NCBI GenBank assembly: GCA_964551035.1
Contig: CAZKBK010000014.1
Span: 1 to 64,000, forward strand
Source of the DNA: Chryseosolibacter sp964551035
GTDB lineage: Bacteria > Bacteroidota > Bacteroidia > Cytophagales > Cyclobacteriaceae
Direction: 5' to 3'
DNA length: 64,000 nucleotides
A program made the position numbers and the translations under genes. Positions 50,338 through 58,367 of this stretch are shown here, piece after piece; within the stretch, counting starts at the first letter, position 1; the number at the start of each line of letters is the position of its first letter. The notes below the pieces were generated by a model. That model did not search any database and was not told the origin of the DNA. It was given only the letters and a program-made list of their open reading frames with translations.

Positions 50338-52377
50338 TTACTTCTTCGTCGCCGTACGGTAGAGGATGGTGATCATTCCCGCAAAGAAAAGGACGCCAAG
50401 CACCATGTACAGGCCCTCGCTCAGGAATGAGGTCATGCCGTGTTCAAGGCTGATCGTTTCCATCGTCTCGGGGAGCACGATTGCGAGGATCGCAATGAGC
50501 ACACCGGTGATCGCACCACCGGCGATCAATCCTGTGGCAAACAGGTTGCCGTGGCTCAGGTCGTCTTCGCTGGCCGATTCGCCCCTGCGCTGCGCACGCC
50601 AGTCCACAATGCCGCGCACTGCGCCGCCGATGAATATCGGGAGCGTGGTTTTGAGTGGCAGGTAGAGACCAATCGCGAACGCGAGCGCTTTGATGCCGCA
50701 GAGCTCGATCATGACGGCAACGCAAACGCCGACGAGTACAAATTGCCAGTCGAGGTTGAACGAAAGGATTCCCTTTGCCAGCGTAGCCATGAGCGTCGCT
50801 TGCGGCGCGGGATATTCCGAACTACCGATCGCGTGCGTGATACCCTGTTCCATCATTTCCTTCGTCGGCGTGTCGAGCAGATGCACCACGCCACCAATAG
50901 CAAACGACGACACGATGGCGCCGATGAACAGGGAGATCTGCTGATACTTCGGCGTCGCGCCGACGATATGCCCCGCTTTCAAGTCCTGTGAAGTACCCCC
51001 CGCGTTGGCGGCGGCAATGCAGATCATTGCCCCTACGACCAGTGCCAGCGGCTCATAAGCCTGCCCGGACCAGCCGACGCTGGTAAAGATGAGACAGGTG
51101 CCCATTAGCGTAGCGATCGTCATCCCCGAGATCGGATTGTTGCTCGTACCTACCAGGCCAACGATGCGGCTGGACACGGTTACGAAAAAGAAACCGAAGA
51201 TGACAACAAGAATACCGATCAATCCTTTTTGAAGAAAGTTGTCACCTGGAATGAAGGGCAGCGCCATCGTCAGCAACACCAGGACGATGCTTCCGACAAT
51301 CACAAACTTGAACGACAGGTCCCGCTCCGTGCGGAGGGTCGCGCCGCCGGTCGTGCTGCTGGTACTCTTGAGCGAGCCGATACTTTCCTTGAATGAACTC
51401 GCGATGGTCGGTATCGTCTTGACCAGGGTGATCAGCCCGCCCGCCGCCACAGCGCCGGCGCCAATCTGTTTAATGTATGCCGTGTAGATGGCATCCGCGT
51501 AGCTTGAAAATGTGCGCGTTGCCGGGTCCCATCCTGCCGCAGCCGTGTTGAGGTCGGGGAGGTTTCCCAACTTTACCAGTTGAAGGGCAATGGTTTCCGC
51601 GGGCACGAGCGTAGCCAGCAAGGGGATCAGCGCCCACCAGGCCAGGACGGAACCCGCCACGAGTACGCCGGATATTTTCGGTCCAATGATGTAGCCGACC
51701 CCGAGGTACTCCGGGGTGATCTCTCCGCGCAGCGCGGCCGACGGCAGGAACTTGTTTGCCTGGCTCGTGATGAATGCCGGCGTCTCCGCGATGATGTGCA
51801 ACGCCTTCTGAAGGACCGCATACACAAAGGCGACGCCCATGCCAATAAAAGCCGTCTGCGCGAACACGCCACCCTTTTCCCCGGCCTGCAACACCGATCC
51901 GCATGCCGTTCCTTCCGGGTATGGCAACGTACCGTGTTCCTTTACGATCAGTGAACGACGCAGCGGGATCATCATCAACGTCCCCAACATCCCCCCAAAC
52001 GCGGCAAGGATAAGAATGACGAGGTATGTGAAATACCCCTCGCCCACACTGGTGCCATCCGGACCCGGCGACAGAAATAAGAATCCTGGTAACGTAAACA
52101 CAACACCCGCCGCGATCGACTCGCCGGCAGAGCCCGTAGTCTGAATAATGTTATTTTCGAGAATGGTCGTCTTCAGGAATTTACGACCCAGCGTGATGGC
52201 GATCACCGCGATCGGAATCGAGGCCGTGACCGTAAGCCCCGCCTTCAGCGCCAGGTATACGGTCGAACACCCGAACAATATCCCGAACACCGATCCCCAT
52301 AAGATCGACTTCAGCGTAAACTCCTTCACATTCTGTTCCGGCGCCACATACGGCTTAAACGTTTTCTGCTCCTGCAT
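50338..52377 (-). CDS. OPT-family oligopeptide transporter
   Basis: A 679-residue membrane protein with about 16 helices. It opens with a short cytoplasmic tail and has the family stretches SVFGILFGCSTVYLALKAGL, GTLPYPEGTACGSVLQAGE and NAGGTSQDLKAGHIVGATP. OPT carriers import small peptides or metal chelates driven by protons. The bacterial branch with this layout is annotated mostly as oligopeptide transporters. A proton-coupled POT carrier gene lies upstream on the same strand, separated by a heptamer repeat tract, suggesting a joint role in peptide uptake. Confidence 0.92.
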   Translation of the reverse strand: MQEQKTFKPYVAPEQNVKEFTLKSILWGSVFGILFGCSTVYLALKAGLTVTASIPIAVIAITLGRKFLKTTILENNIIQTTGSAGESIAAGVVFTLPGFLFLSPGPDGTSVGEGYFTYLVILILAAFGGMLGTLMMIPLRRSLIVKEHGTLPYPEGTACGSVLQAGEKGGVFAQTAFIGMGVAFVYAVLQKALHIIAETPAFITSQANKFLPSAALRGEITPEYLGVGYIIGPKISGVLVAGSVLAWWALIPLLATLVPAETIALQLVKLGNLPDLNTAAAGWDPATRTFSSYADAIYTAYIKQIGAGAVAAGGLITLVKTIPTIASSFKESIGSLKSTSSTTGGATLRTERDLSFKFVIVGSIVLVLLTMALPFIPGDNFLQKGLIGILVVIFGFFFVTVSSRIVGLVGTSNNPISGMTIATLMGTCLIFTSVGWSGQAYEPLALVVGAMICIAAANAGGTSQDLKAGHIVGATPKYQQISLFIGAIVSSFAIGGVVHLLDTPTKEMMEQGITHAIGSSEYPAPQATLMATLAKGILSFNLDWQFVLVGVCVAVMIELCGIKALAFAIGLYLPLKTTLPIFIGGAVRGIVDWRAQRRGESASEDDLSHGNLFATGLIAGGAITGVLIAILAIVLPETMETISLEHGMTSFLSEGLYMVLGVLFFAGMITILYRTATKK

Positions 52378-52395
52378 GGTATTGGTTTAGGTTTA

Positions 52396-52514
52396 CTCTT
52401 AGCTCTTAGCTCTTTGCTGTTCGCTCTTTGCTCTTTGCTCTTTGCTGTTCGCTCTTTGCTCTTTGCTTTTCGCTCTTTGCCCTTAGCTCTTTGCTCTTAG
52501 CTCTTAGCTCTTTG
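52396..52514. repeat. Heptanucleotide tandem repeat, 17 units
   Basis: Seventeen consecutive 7-bp units, mostly CTCTTTG and CTCTTAG, with variants CTGTTCG, CTTTTCG and CCCTTAG. It ends 3 bp from the stop codon of the POT gene; on the minus strand it begins right after that stop and fills the gap to the OPT gene. It is the longest simple repeat in the window. Confidence 0.95.
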
Positions 52515-52517
52515 CTG

Positions 52518-54014
52518 CTACCGAATGTTCCCCATCAGCTTCCGCAATGGCTTGTTCAGCACCAGCACCACCAGCGCTGAACCGATCATCATGACAGCGA
52601 TGAATCGAAACAACTCGACAAGAACGTATGGATCTTTAGCTACAGCATTTTCGTCAATGTCGCCGGCGAAGAGTCCCGCAAACAGGTTCCCGAGGGCGAG
52701 GGCCATGAAGAACACGCCCATCATCGCTCCCACCAGGCGCTTTGGCGAAAGTTTTGTTATTCCACTCAGGCCGATTGGATACAGGCATATTTCCCCGAAC
52801 GTGTGTAGCAGGTAAGTGAGAAACAACCAGGTGGGCAGTGGCTGATCGCCTCCTATCACGACGAACGACGCGCCGATCATGGCAACATAGCCCAACCCCA
52901 TGAAGGCGAGACCCAGCGATAACTTAACCGGCGTGGAAGGATTTAGCTTCTTTCTGGAAAGCCACCCCCAAAGGGCAGCGAACACGGGCACGAACAGGAT
53001 CACGTAAACCGGCGGGAGGGATTGCATCCAACTGGCGGGCATCTCAAACGAACCGACGAACATGTCCGTGTACCTTTCGGCAAAGAGGTTGAGGGTCGAA
53101 CCCTGGCCTTCGTATCCCGTGTAAAACATCGCCGTGATCGCGAATACGAACGCAATGGCAACGACGCGCTTCTTCTCGTCGGCGGTCAGTTTTTCAAAGA
53201 GGAGAACATAGATGAAATACGCCGCCACGGCGATAAGGATGAGCCACTTGAAGGCATTGGCTACCGCGACGGGATCCAGGACAATTACATGCTGCAGCAA
53301 CAGGATAACAAAGACCACAAGGAGGGCCATGATTACCCACAGCCAAAGGCGGATGCGATTCATCCTGGAAGCTTCAGCCGCCTGGTTGTCAGCGGCCGGC
53401 CGAATGCCGGCATTGCCCAGGTACCCGGCCGTCATTTTATACTGTACGAGGCCGACAACCATTCCGACGCCGGCCGCGGCGAAACCCAAATGCCAGTCAA
53501 CCCGCTGCCCGAGGTATCCGCAGATCAGCGGCGCAACGAGCGCGCCAATGTTGATGCCCATGTAAAAGATGGAAAACCCGTTATCCCGCCGGGTTTGGTC
53601 TTGTGGATCGTACAATTCGCCGACGAGGCTGCTGATGTTAGGCTTCAGCAAGCCCGTTCCGAGAACAATAAGCAGCAGGCCGACAAAAAAGCTTCCGGTG
53701 GAGCCTAACGCCATGGAGAAATGGCCGGCCGCAATAAGACACCCGCCATAAAATACGGCATTCCGCAAGCCAAAAAGCCGGTCGGCAAGCCACCCGCCGG
53801 GAAGGGCGAGCAGATAGACAAACATGGTATACAAACCATAGATCGCGCCACCCGTAGTTGTGTCCAGTCCCATCCCACCTTTTTCCACGGAAGCGACCAT
53901 GAAAAGCAACAGAAGCGCGCGCATTCCATAGTAGCTGAACCGCTCCCACATCTCCGTAAAAAATAATGTAGCCAACCCGCGCGGATGGCCAAAGAAACTT
54001 TTGTCAGAACTCAT
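52518..54014 (-). CDS. POT/PTR-family proton-coupled peptide transporter
   Basis: A 498-residue major facilitator protein with the POT signature ExxER in FTEMWERFSYYGMRALLLLF and FYMGINIGALVAPLICGYLGQ in outline. It imports di- and tripeptides with protons; the Glu and Arg of ExxER couple proton movement. Two extra helices between the halves, usual in bacterial members, can be seen at about residues 220-270. It is followed by the heptamer tract and the OPT transporter. Confidence 0.95.
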   Translation of the reverse strand: MSSDKSFFGHPRGLATLFFTEMWERFSYYGMRALLLLFMVASVEKGGMGLDTTTGGAIYGLYTMFVYLLALPGGWLADRLFGLRNAVFYGGCLIAAGHFSMALGSTGSFFVGLLLIVLGTGLLKPNISSLVGELYDPQDQTRRDNGFSIFYMGINIGALVAPLICGYLGQRVDWHLGFAAAGVGMVVGLVQYKMTAGYLGNAGIRPAADNQAAEASRMNRIRLWLWVIMALLVVFVILLLQHVIVLDPVAVANAFKWLILIAVAAYFIYVLLFEKLTADEKKRVVAIAFVFAITAMFYTGYEGQGSTLNLFAERYTDMFVGSFEMPASWMQSLPPVYVILFVPVFAALWGWLSRKKLNPSTPVKLSLGLAFMGLGYVAMIGASFVVIGGDQPLPTWLFLTYLLHTFGEICLYPIGLSGITKLSPKRLVGAMMGVFFMALALGNLFAGLFAGDIDENAVAKDPYVLVELFRFIAVMMIGSALVVLVLNKPLRKLMGNIR

Positions 54015-54149
54015 TCGACAGACGATAATTCACCGGATGCAAAAAGCACTTCCATTTTATTTTAACCGGCCCAAAGTAGGCCGATAAAATCACTTTCGCA
54101 AACCAGCTGATTTTAGCGGCAATAATAAGAAAAAACGCTTCGCAATCGA

Positions 54150-54177
54150 TTGAAATGGCACAAAATTAGTACCTTTG
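54150..54177 (+). promoter_or_regulatory. Promoter of the PEP carboxykinase gene
   Basis: TTG at 54150-54152 and TACCTTTG at 54170-54177 are 17 bp apart, a good fit to the Bacteroidota -33/-7 pair. It predicts a leader of about 15-20 nt before the ATG at 54201. Confidence 0.6.
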
Positions 54178-54200
54178 GGAACTCATTAACCCAGACGCTC

Positions 54201-55814
54201 ATGTTAGAATTAGGAACAAAACCGGCGCAGGCCTCGGTTGCCGATCTCGGCATTTCCGACGGCAAGGCACATTGGAATCTCTCCCCCGACGAACTTGAAA
54301 AATTCTCCCTCGCTTCAGGCCAGGCGCGGCTCACGAGCAGCGGCGCCATTGCCGTTGACACCGGCGAGTTTACCGGTAGATCTCCTAAAGACAAATTCAC
54401 GGTTAAGGATGAAGTCACCACCGACGCGGTGTGGTGGAACAACTTCAATATCCCCTTCGAACCGGAGAAGTTCGACCAGCTTTATATCAAGATGATCCGC
54501 TACTTCGAGGGCAAAGAATTCTTCGTCCGCGACGCGTACGCCTGCGCCGACTGGCGATACCGGATCAACATCCGCGTCATCACGGAATACGCCTGGTCAA
54601 ACCTGTTCGTCTACAACATGTTCCTGCGCCCGACGGAAAAGGAGCTGCAGAACTTCAGCCCCGAATGGCTGATCCTGAATGCGCCGGGATTCAGAGCCGA
54701 TCCCAAAGTGGATGGTACACGACAGCATAATTTCTCTATCGTCGACTTCAAACGGAAGATCATCCTGGTCGGTGGAAGCGCTTATACCGGTGAAATCAAG
54801 AAGGGCGTCTTTTCCGCGTTGAATTTTATCCTTCCGCACCAGCAGAACGTCCTGTCCATGCATTGCTCGGCCAACATCGGTGAGAAGAGCGACACTGCCA
54901 TCTTCTTTGGCCTGTCCGGTACCGGCAAGACCACGTTGTCGGCCGATCCCAACCGGAAACTCATTGGCGATGACGAGCACGGATGGACACCGGACAATGT
55001 CATCTTCAATTTCGAGGGTGGCTGCTACGCGAAAACGATCGACCTCTCGGAAGAAAAGGAACCCGCAATCTTCAAGGCGGTTCGCAAGGGTGCGGTACTC
55101 GAGAATGTGGGCTTCAGGGCCGACACGGACGAAGTGGACTATAAGGATGCCGGAAAGACCGAAAACACGCGTGTAAGCTACCCGTTGCACCACATTACCA
55201 ACATCGCGACACCGTCGATGGGCATGAACCCCCGGAACATTTTCTTCCTCACCTGCGACGCCTATGGCGTTTTGCCGCCCATTGCCAGGCTGACCCCGGG
55301 TCAGGCTGCCTTCCATTTCATCAGCGGCTATACGGCAAAGGTGGCCGGTACCGAAGCGGGTGTGACTGAACCCACGATGACGTTCTCCGCGTGCTTTGGC
55401 GCGCCCTTCCTCCCGCTGCATCCCACGCGCTATGCCGAAATGCTCACGGAAAAGATGCGCGACGCCGGTGTCAAGGTCTGGCTGGTGAACACGGGTTGGA
55501 CGGGAGGCGAATACGGCGTTGGCCAAAGAATGAGCTTGAAATATACCCGCGCCCTGATCGCGGCAGCGTTGAACGGACAACTCGAACACGACGCATACGA
55601 ACATCACGAAGTGTTTGGCATCGCGCTGCCTAAACACTGCCCGGGTGTGCCGTCGGAAATACTGAATCCACGCAACACCTGGTCCGACAAGCATGCTTAC
55701 GACCAAAAAGCGGCTTTCCTCGCGAATGCCTTCCTGAAGAACTTCGAAAAGTTTTCCAGCTATGCAAATGAAGAGATCATGTCGGGCGCACCGCACTCGC
55801 AGATGGTTGCATAG
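54201..55814 (+). CDS. pckA: Phosphoenolpyruvate carboxykinase (ATP)
   Basis: The start at 54201 (MLELGTKPAQASV) gives 537 residues, the normal length. The ATP-type enzyme is identified by the kinase loop GLSGTGKTT (237-245), TGRSPKDKF near the N-terminus, IGDDEHGW, and NTGWTGGEYGVG. It converts oxaloacetate and ATP to phosphoenolpyruvate, the entry step of gluconeogenesis from amino or organic acids. That fits the peptide importers encoded next to it. A full promoter lies upstream and a terminator follows. Confidence 0.97.
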   Translation: MLELGTKPAQASVADLGISDGKAHWNLSPDELEKFSLASGQARLTSSGAIAVDTGEFTGRSPKDKFTVKDEVTTDAVWWNNFNIPFEPEKFDQLYIKMIRYFEGKEFFVRDAYACADWRYRINIRVITEYAWSNLFVYNMFLRPTEKELQNFSPEWLILNAPGFRADPKVDGTRQHNFSIVDFKRKIILVGGSAYTGEIKKGVFSALNFILPHQQNVLSMHCSANIGEKSDTAIFFGLSGTGKTTLSADPNRKLIGDDEHGWTPDNVIFNFEGGCYAKTIDLSEEKEPAIFKAVRKGAVLENVGFRADTDEVDYKDAGKTENTRVSYPLHHITNIATPSMGMNPRNIFFLTCDAYGVLPPIARLTPGQAAFHFISGYTAKVAGTEAGVTEPTMTFSACFGAPFLPLHPTRYAEMLTEKMRDAGVKVWLVNTGWTGGEYGVGQRMSLKYTRALIAAALNGQLEHDAYEHHEVFGIALPKHCPGVPSEILNPRNTWSDKHAYDQKAAFLANAFLKNFEKFSSYANEEIMSGAPHSQMVA

Positions 55815-55844
55815 CCCGCAATAGCAGGAGATTAAGATAATATT

Positions 55845-55870
55845 AAAGCCGCTTCACCGCGGCTTTTTTC
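55845..55870 (+). terminator. Intrinsic terminator after pckA
   Basis: AAGCCGC (55846-55852) and GCGGCTT (55859-55865) with a 6-nt loop, followed by TTTT. Confidence 0.88.
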
Positions 55871-55981
55871 TTGAGTACAAAAAACGCGAATTACGGCGCG
55901 ATTTTTTTGTCATTGTGAGCCGTGCTTTTTATACTGCGGGTCTGAATAAAATCAAACTTAAACCAAACTGCATTTATTCGT

Positions 55982-56443
55982 ATGAAGTTGAAAGCTCTAC
56001 TCCTTGGCGCACTGCTTGTGGTCAGCGGCAACGTGCTCGCACAGACCGAAGATTTTACGGATGAGGACCTCCGCAAGTATGCGATCGTAATGGACTCTGT
56101 CGATGCGATGAAAGAGAACCTTCAGGCCATCGTTACAGATCTCGTTCAGAATAATGATGTGATGTCGGTGGCGCGCTACAACGACCTCTACAAGATCATG
56201 GGGGATTCAACGAAACTGGCCGCGGCGAAGGCGACGGAGGCTGAGGTTGCGTTTCTTGAGAAGGTGAAGGCGCGCCAGCAGGAAGAGGTCGACAAGATCA
56301 CGAGCACCTATCAGACCATGGCCAGGGACTTTGTCGGCGCCAAACAGTTCAACGCCATTCACCGCTCGCTCAAAGAGGATGAGGAGGTGAAAGCTAAATA
56401 CGACACGATCAGCAAAGAACTTGACGCCGAGCGCGGAGAATAA
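55982..56443 (+). CDS. Secreted helical protein, DUF4168-like
   Basis: A 153-residue protein with a signal peptide (MKLKALLLGALLVVSGNVLAQ). The mature part is almost wholly helical and charged, with EDFTDEDLRKYAIVMDSVDAMKE at the start (shown in part of the first helix) and two coiled-coil-like stretches. The layout recalls DUF4168, but the match is from memory and weak. It is probably periplasmic. Function is unknown. Confidence 0.7.
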   Translation: MKLKALLLGALLVVSGNVLAQTEDFTDEDLRKYAIVMDSVDAMKENLQAIVTDLVQNNDVMSVARYNDLYKIMGDSTKLAAAKATEAEVAFLEKVKARQQEEVDKITSTYQTMARDFVGAKQFNAIHRSLKEDEEVKAKYDTISKELDAERGE

Positions 56444-56543
56444 ACGTGTTCCGGTTTCCTGTTCCCATGCGTTCCCGCCTCCAGGCTGCATGCGAAACAG
56501 AACCTTGCAGCCACGCTTAAACGCAGCATGGGTGAATTCCTGA

Positions 56544-57221
56544 TCAATTCCTGAGAATTCTCACCTCGACCCGGCGATTCATCGCGCGGGCTTCGGGTGT
56601 TTGTTCATTGCGGACAGGCCTTGAGCCCCCGAACGCCTTTGTGCTTATCCGGCTACGGGAAACGCCTTTTCGGACGAGATAATCCCTCACGGCATCCACC
56701 CTTTCCGCCGAGAGCTTGAGATTGGCATCGGCGGAGCCGGCGTTGTCGGTATGCCCCTCCAATTGAATGCGGATATCCCTGTTATCGTGCATCAGCATGG
56801 CAAGGTCGTCCAGTTCATCGTATGATTCACGCGAAATTTCCGAACGCCCGCGGGCGAAGATCAGGCGGTTGAGCCGGAGTGTGGTCTCACCGGTGGGGAT
56901 CAGCCGGATGTCGCGCTCAAGCATATCCTTTCCCCGCAGTTGCGAGGGATCCAGCACGACCGTCGCGGCATTGTATCCCTGCGCTTCCGCCGTGATCTCG
57001 TATCGCGCAGCGCCAAAGATGGTAAAGCGAAAGGTGCTGTCGTTGAACTTCCCGTAGATACTGCCTGTAGGCAAGCTGCTGTAGCGGATGGTTGCCTGTA
57101 CTCCCCTGTTGGTGGTCGCGTCGCGCACTTTGCCACAGGCGAGGATCTCATCGGCATCCTGTGCGTGGCAACAGAGGCTACTGACAAGGGCCAGCAAAAA
57201 GATGCCTTTGGTGGGGTTCAT
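56544..57221 (-). CDS. OmpA-family outer-membrane/peptidoglycan-binding protein
   Basis: A 225-residue protein with a signal peptide ending CCHAQ. Residues about 25-105 are a small beta-sandwich of the carboxypeptidase-regulatory-like type (CGKVRDATTNRGVQATIRYSS). Residues 115-225 are an OmpA C-terminal domain with the peptidoglycan-binding phrase LEGHTDNAGSADANLKLSAERV (given in outline) and ending NRRVEVRILRN. No N-terminal barrel is present, so it is likely a soluble or attached linker between envelope layers. Confidence 0.9.
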   Translation of the reverse strand: MNPTKGIFLLALVSSLCCHAQDADEILACGKVRDATTNRGVQATIRYSSLPTGSIYGKFNDSTFRFTIFGAARYEITAEAQGYNAATVVLDPSQLRGKDMLERDIRLIPTGETTLRLNRLIFARGRSEISRESYDELDDLAMLMHDNRDIRIQLEGHTDNAGSADANLKLSAERVDAVRDYLVRKGVSRSRISTKAFGGSRPVRNEQTPEARAMNRRVEVRILRN

Positions 57222-57277
57222 GAACCTAAGGTAGACAGGTTTATGCGACCGGACAAGGGCAGTTCACGTGCCGGACC

Positions 57278-58156
57278 TTACGCGGCTTGGCTTTCCTTCA
57301 ACTGCGAAGGATTATTGATCCACCCGGCCAACGCCATCCATAAACTCTCCTGGAAATCCTTTCGGAAGAAGCCAAAATGACCAATGCGCTTTCGCTTCAG
57401 GTCGCGGGGCTCGAAGTGCCAATGGTGCCACTTCATATTCGCGTACCGGCGCATGAGGTCTTCCACGGCAGCCCGCGGCGCAAGGGCATCGTCGCTGAAG
57501 CTCAGCATGAGCGCGGGCAGGCGCAGGGCCCGGAATTTCATCACGTACTCGGGGAGTTCGTCAAACGCGTAGTTTTCATTCATCGCCCACCGTGCCCACT
57601 GGGCAGCAACCCCGGAGGGCAGGTCCTCAAACAGTCCGACCTTCTTCGCGGGAAAATATCCGACGAGCCGGTTGAAACCAGGAATGGCCAGATTCCACAA
57701 TGTCCAGAGGCGGGCGCGCAGGAATGCGCCGTCGAAGTTCTTCCAAAAAGGAGTTTGTGCCCCCACCATCACAACCATGTCGACGTCCTGCGTCGCCTGC
57801 GAAAAACCAATGAGCTGCCCGCCGACGCTGTGACCAATCACGGTCAACCGTGCATTGGGGTGCGTCTGAAAAATATTCCTGACCATGGTGTCGTAATCCC
57901 TCGATCCCCACTCATGCATCTGTGCACGGAGTCCGCGCATGGATACCGGTCGTGATTCGCCAATGCCGCGGTAATCGTAGGTGTAGACTTCATAGCCTTG
58001 CCTTGCAAAAAAGCCGGCAAAGTCCTCATAGTATTGTTGCCTGACGCCGGTGGCGGAATTGATGAGCATGACCCGATGGGTCGGCCTGTCGGCAATGTAA
58101 CGGGTCGCCGACAGGCTGTATCCGTCCGCGGTAATGATCTTCAATGATTCTTTCAT
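57278..58156 (-). CDS. Alpha/beta hydrolase (serine aminopeptidase S33-like)
   Basis: The ATG at 58156 (MKESLKIITADGYSL) is preferred to a GTG 7 codons upstream. The 292-residue protein has the alpha/beta hydrolase nucleophile elbow GHSVGG, YDYRGIGESRP after the third strand, and a late Asp (SFSDDALAP) and His (RIGHFGFF) that complete a Ser-Asp-His triad. No export signal is seen. Probable esterase or lipase on acyl substrates; the exact substrate is unknown. Confidence 0.88.
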   Translation of the reverse strand: MKESLKIITADGYSLSATRYIADRPTHRVMLINSATGVRQQYYEDFAGFFARQGYEVYTYDYRGIGESRPVSMRGLRAQMHEWGSRDYDTMVRNIFQTHPNARLTVIGHSVGGQLIGFSQATQDVDMVVMVGAQTPFWKNFDGAFLRARLWTLWNLAIPGFNRLVGYFPAKKVGLFEDLPSGVAAQWARWAMNENYAFDELPEYVMKFRALRLPALMLSFSDDALAPRAAVEDLMRRYANMKWHHWHFEPRDLKRKRIGHFGFFRKDFQESLWMALAGWINNPSQLKESQAA

Positions 58157-58367
58157 GTACTGATTTTCAATAGCCACTCATACTGGCTACAGGCCATGAA
58201 AGTTGCGCTTTGTCTCGCAAGAGTTGACAAAATCAGCCCGTGTTCACCTGTTGTCCACACCCTTGAACGCAGGTTCAGGGGGTTACAGGGGGAGCCGCTA
58301 CAATGTGGCAGGTGCAAAGGATCGGGCCGAAGGTGTCGCCAGCCGCAGGTGGAGGGCGAGGTTGGCC

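Noticed and set aside
54597..55796. 399-codon open frame antisense to pckA
   Set aside because: Shadow frame; no recognisable protein features.
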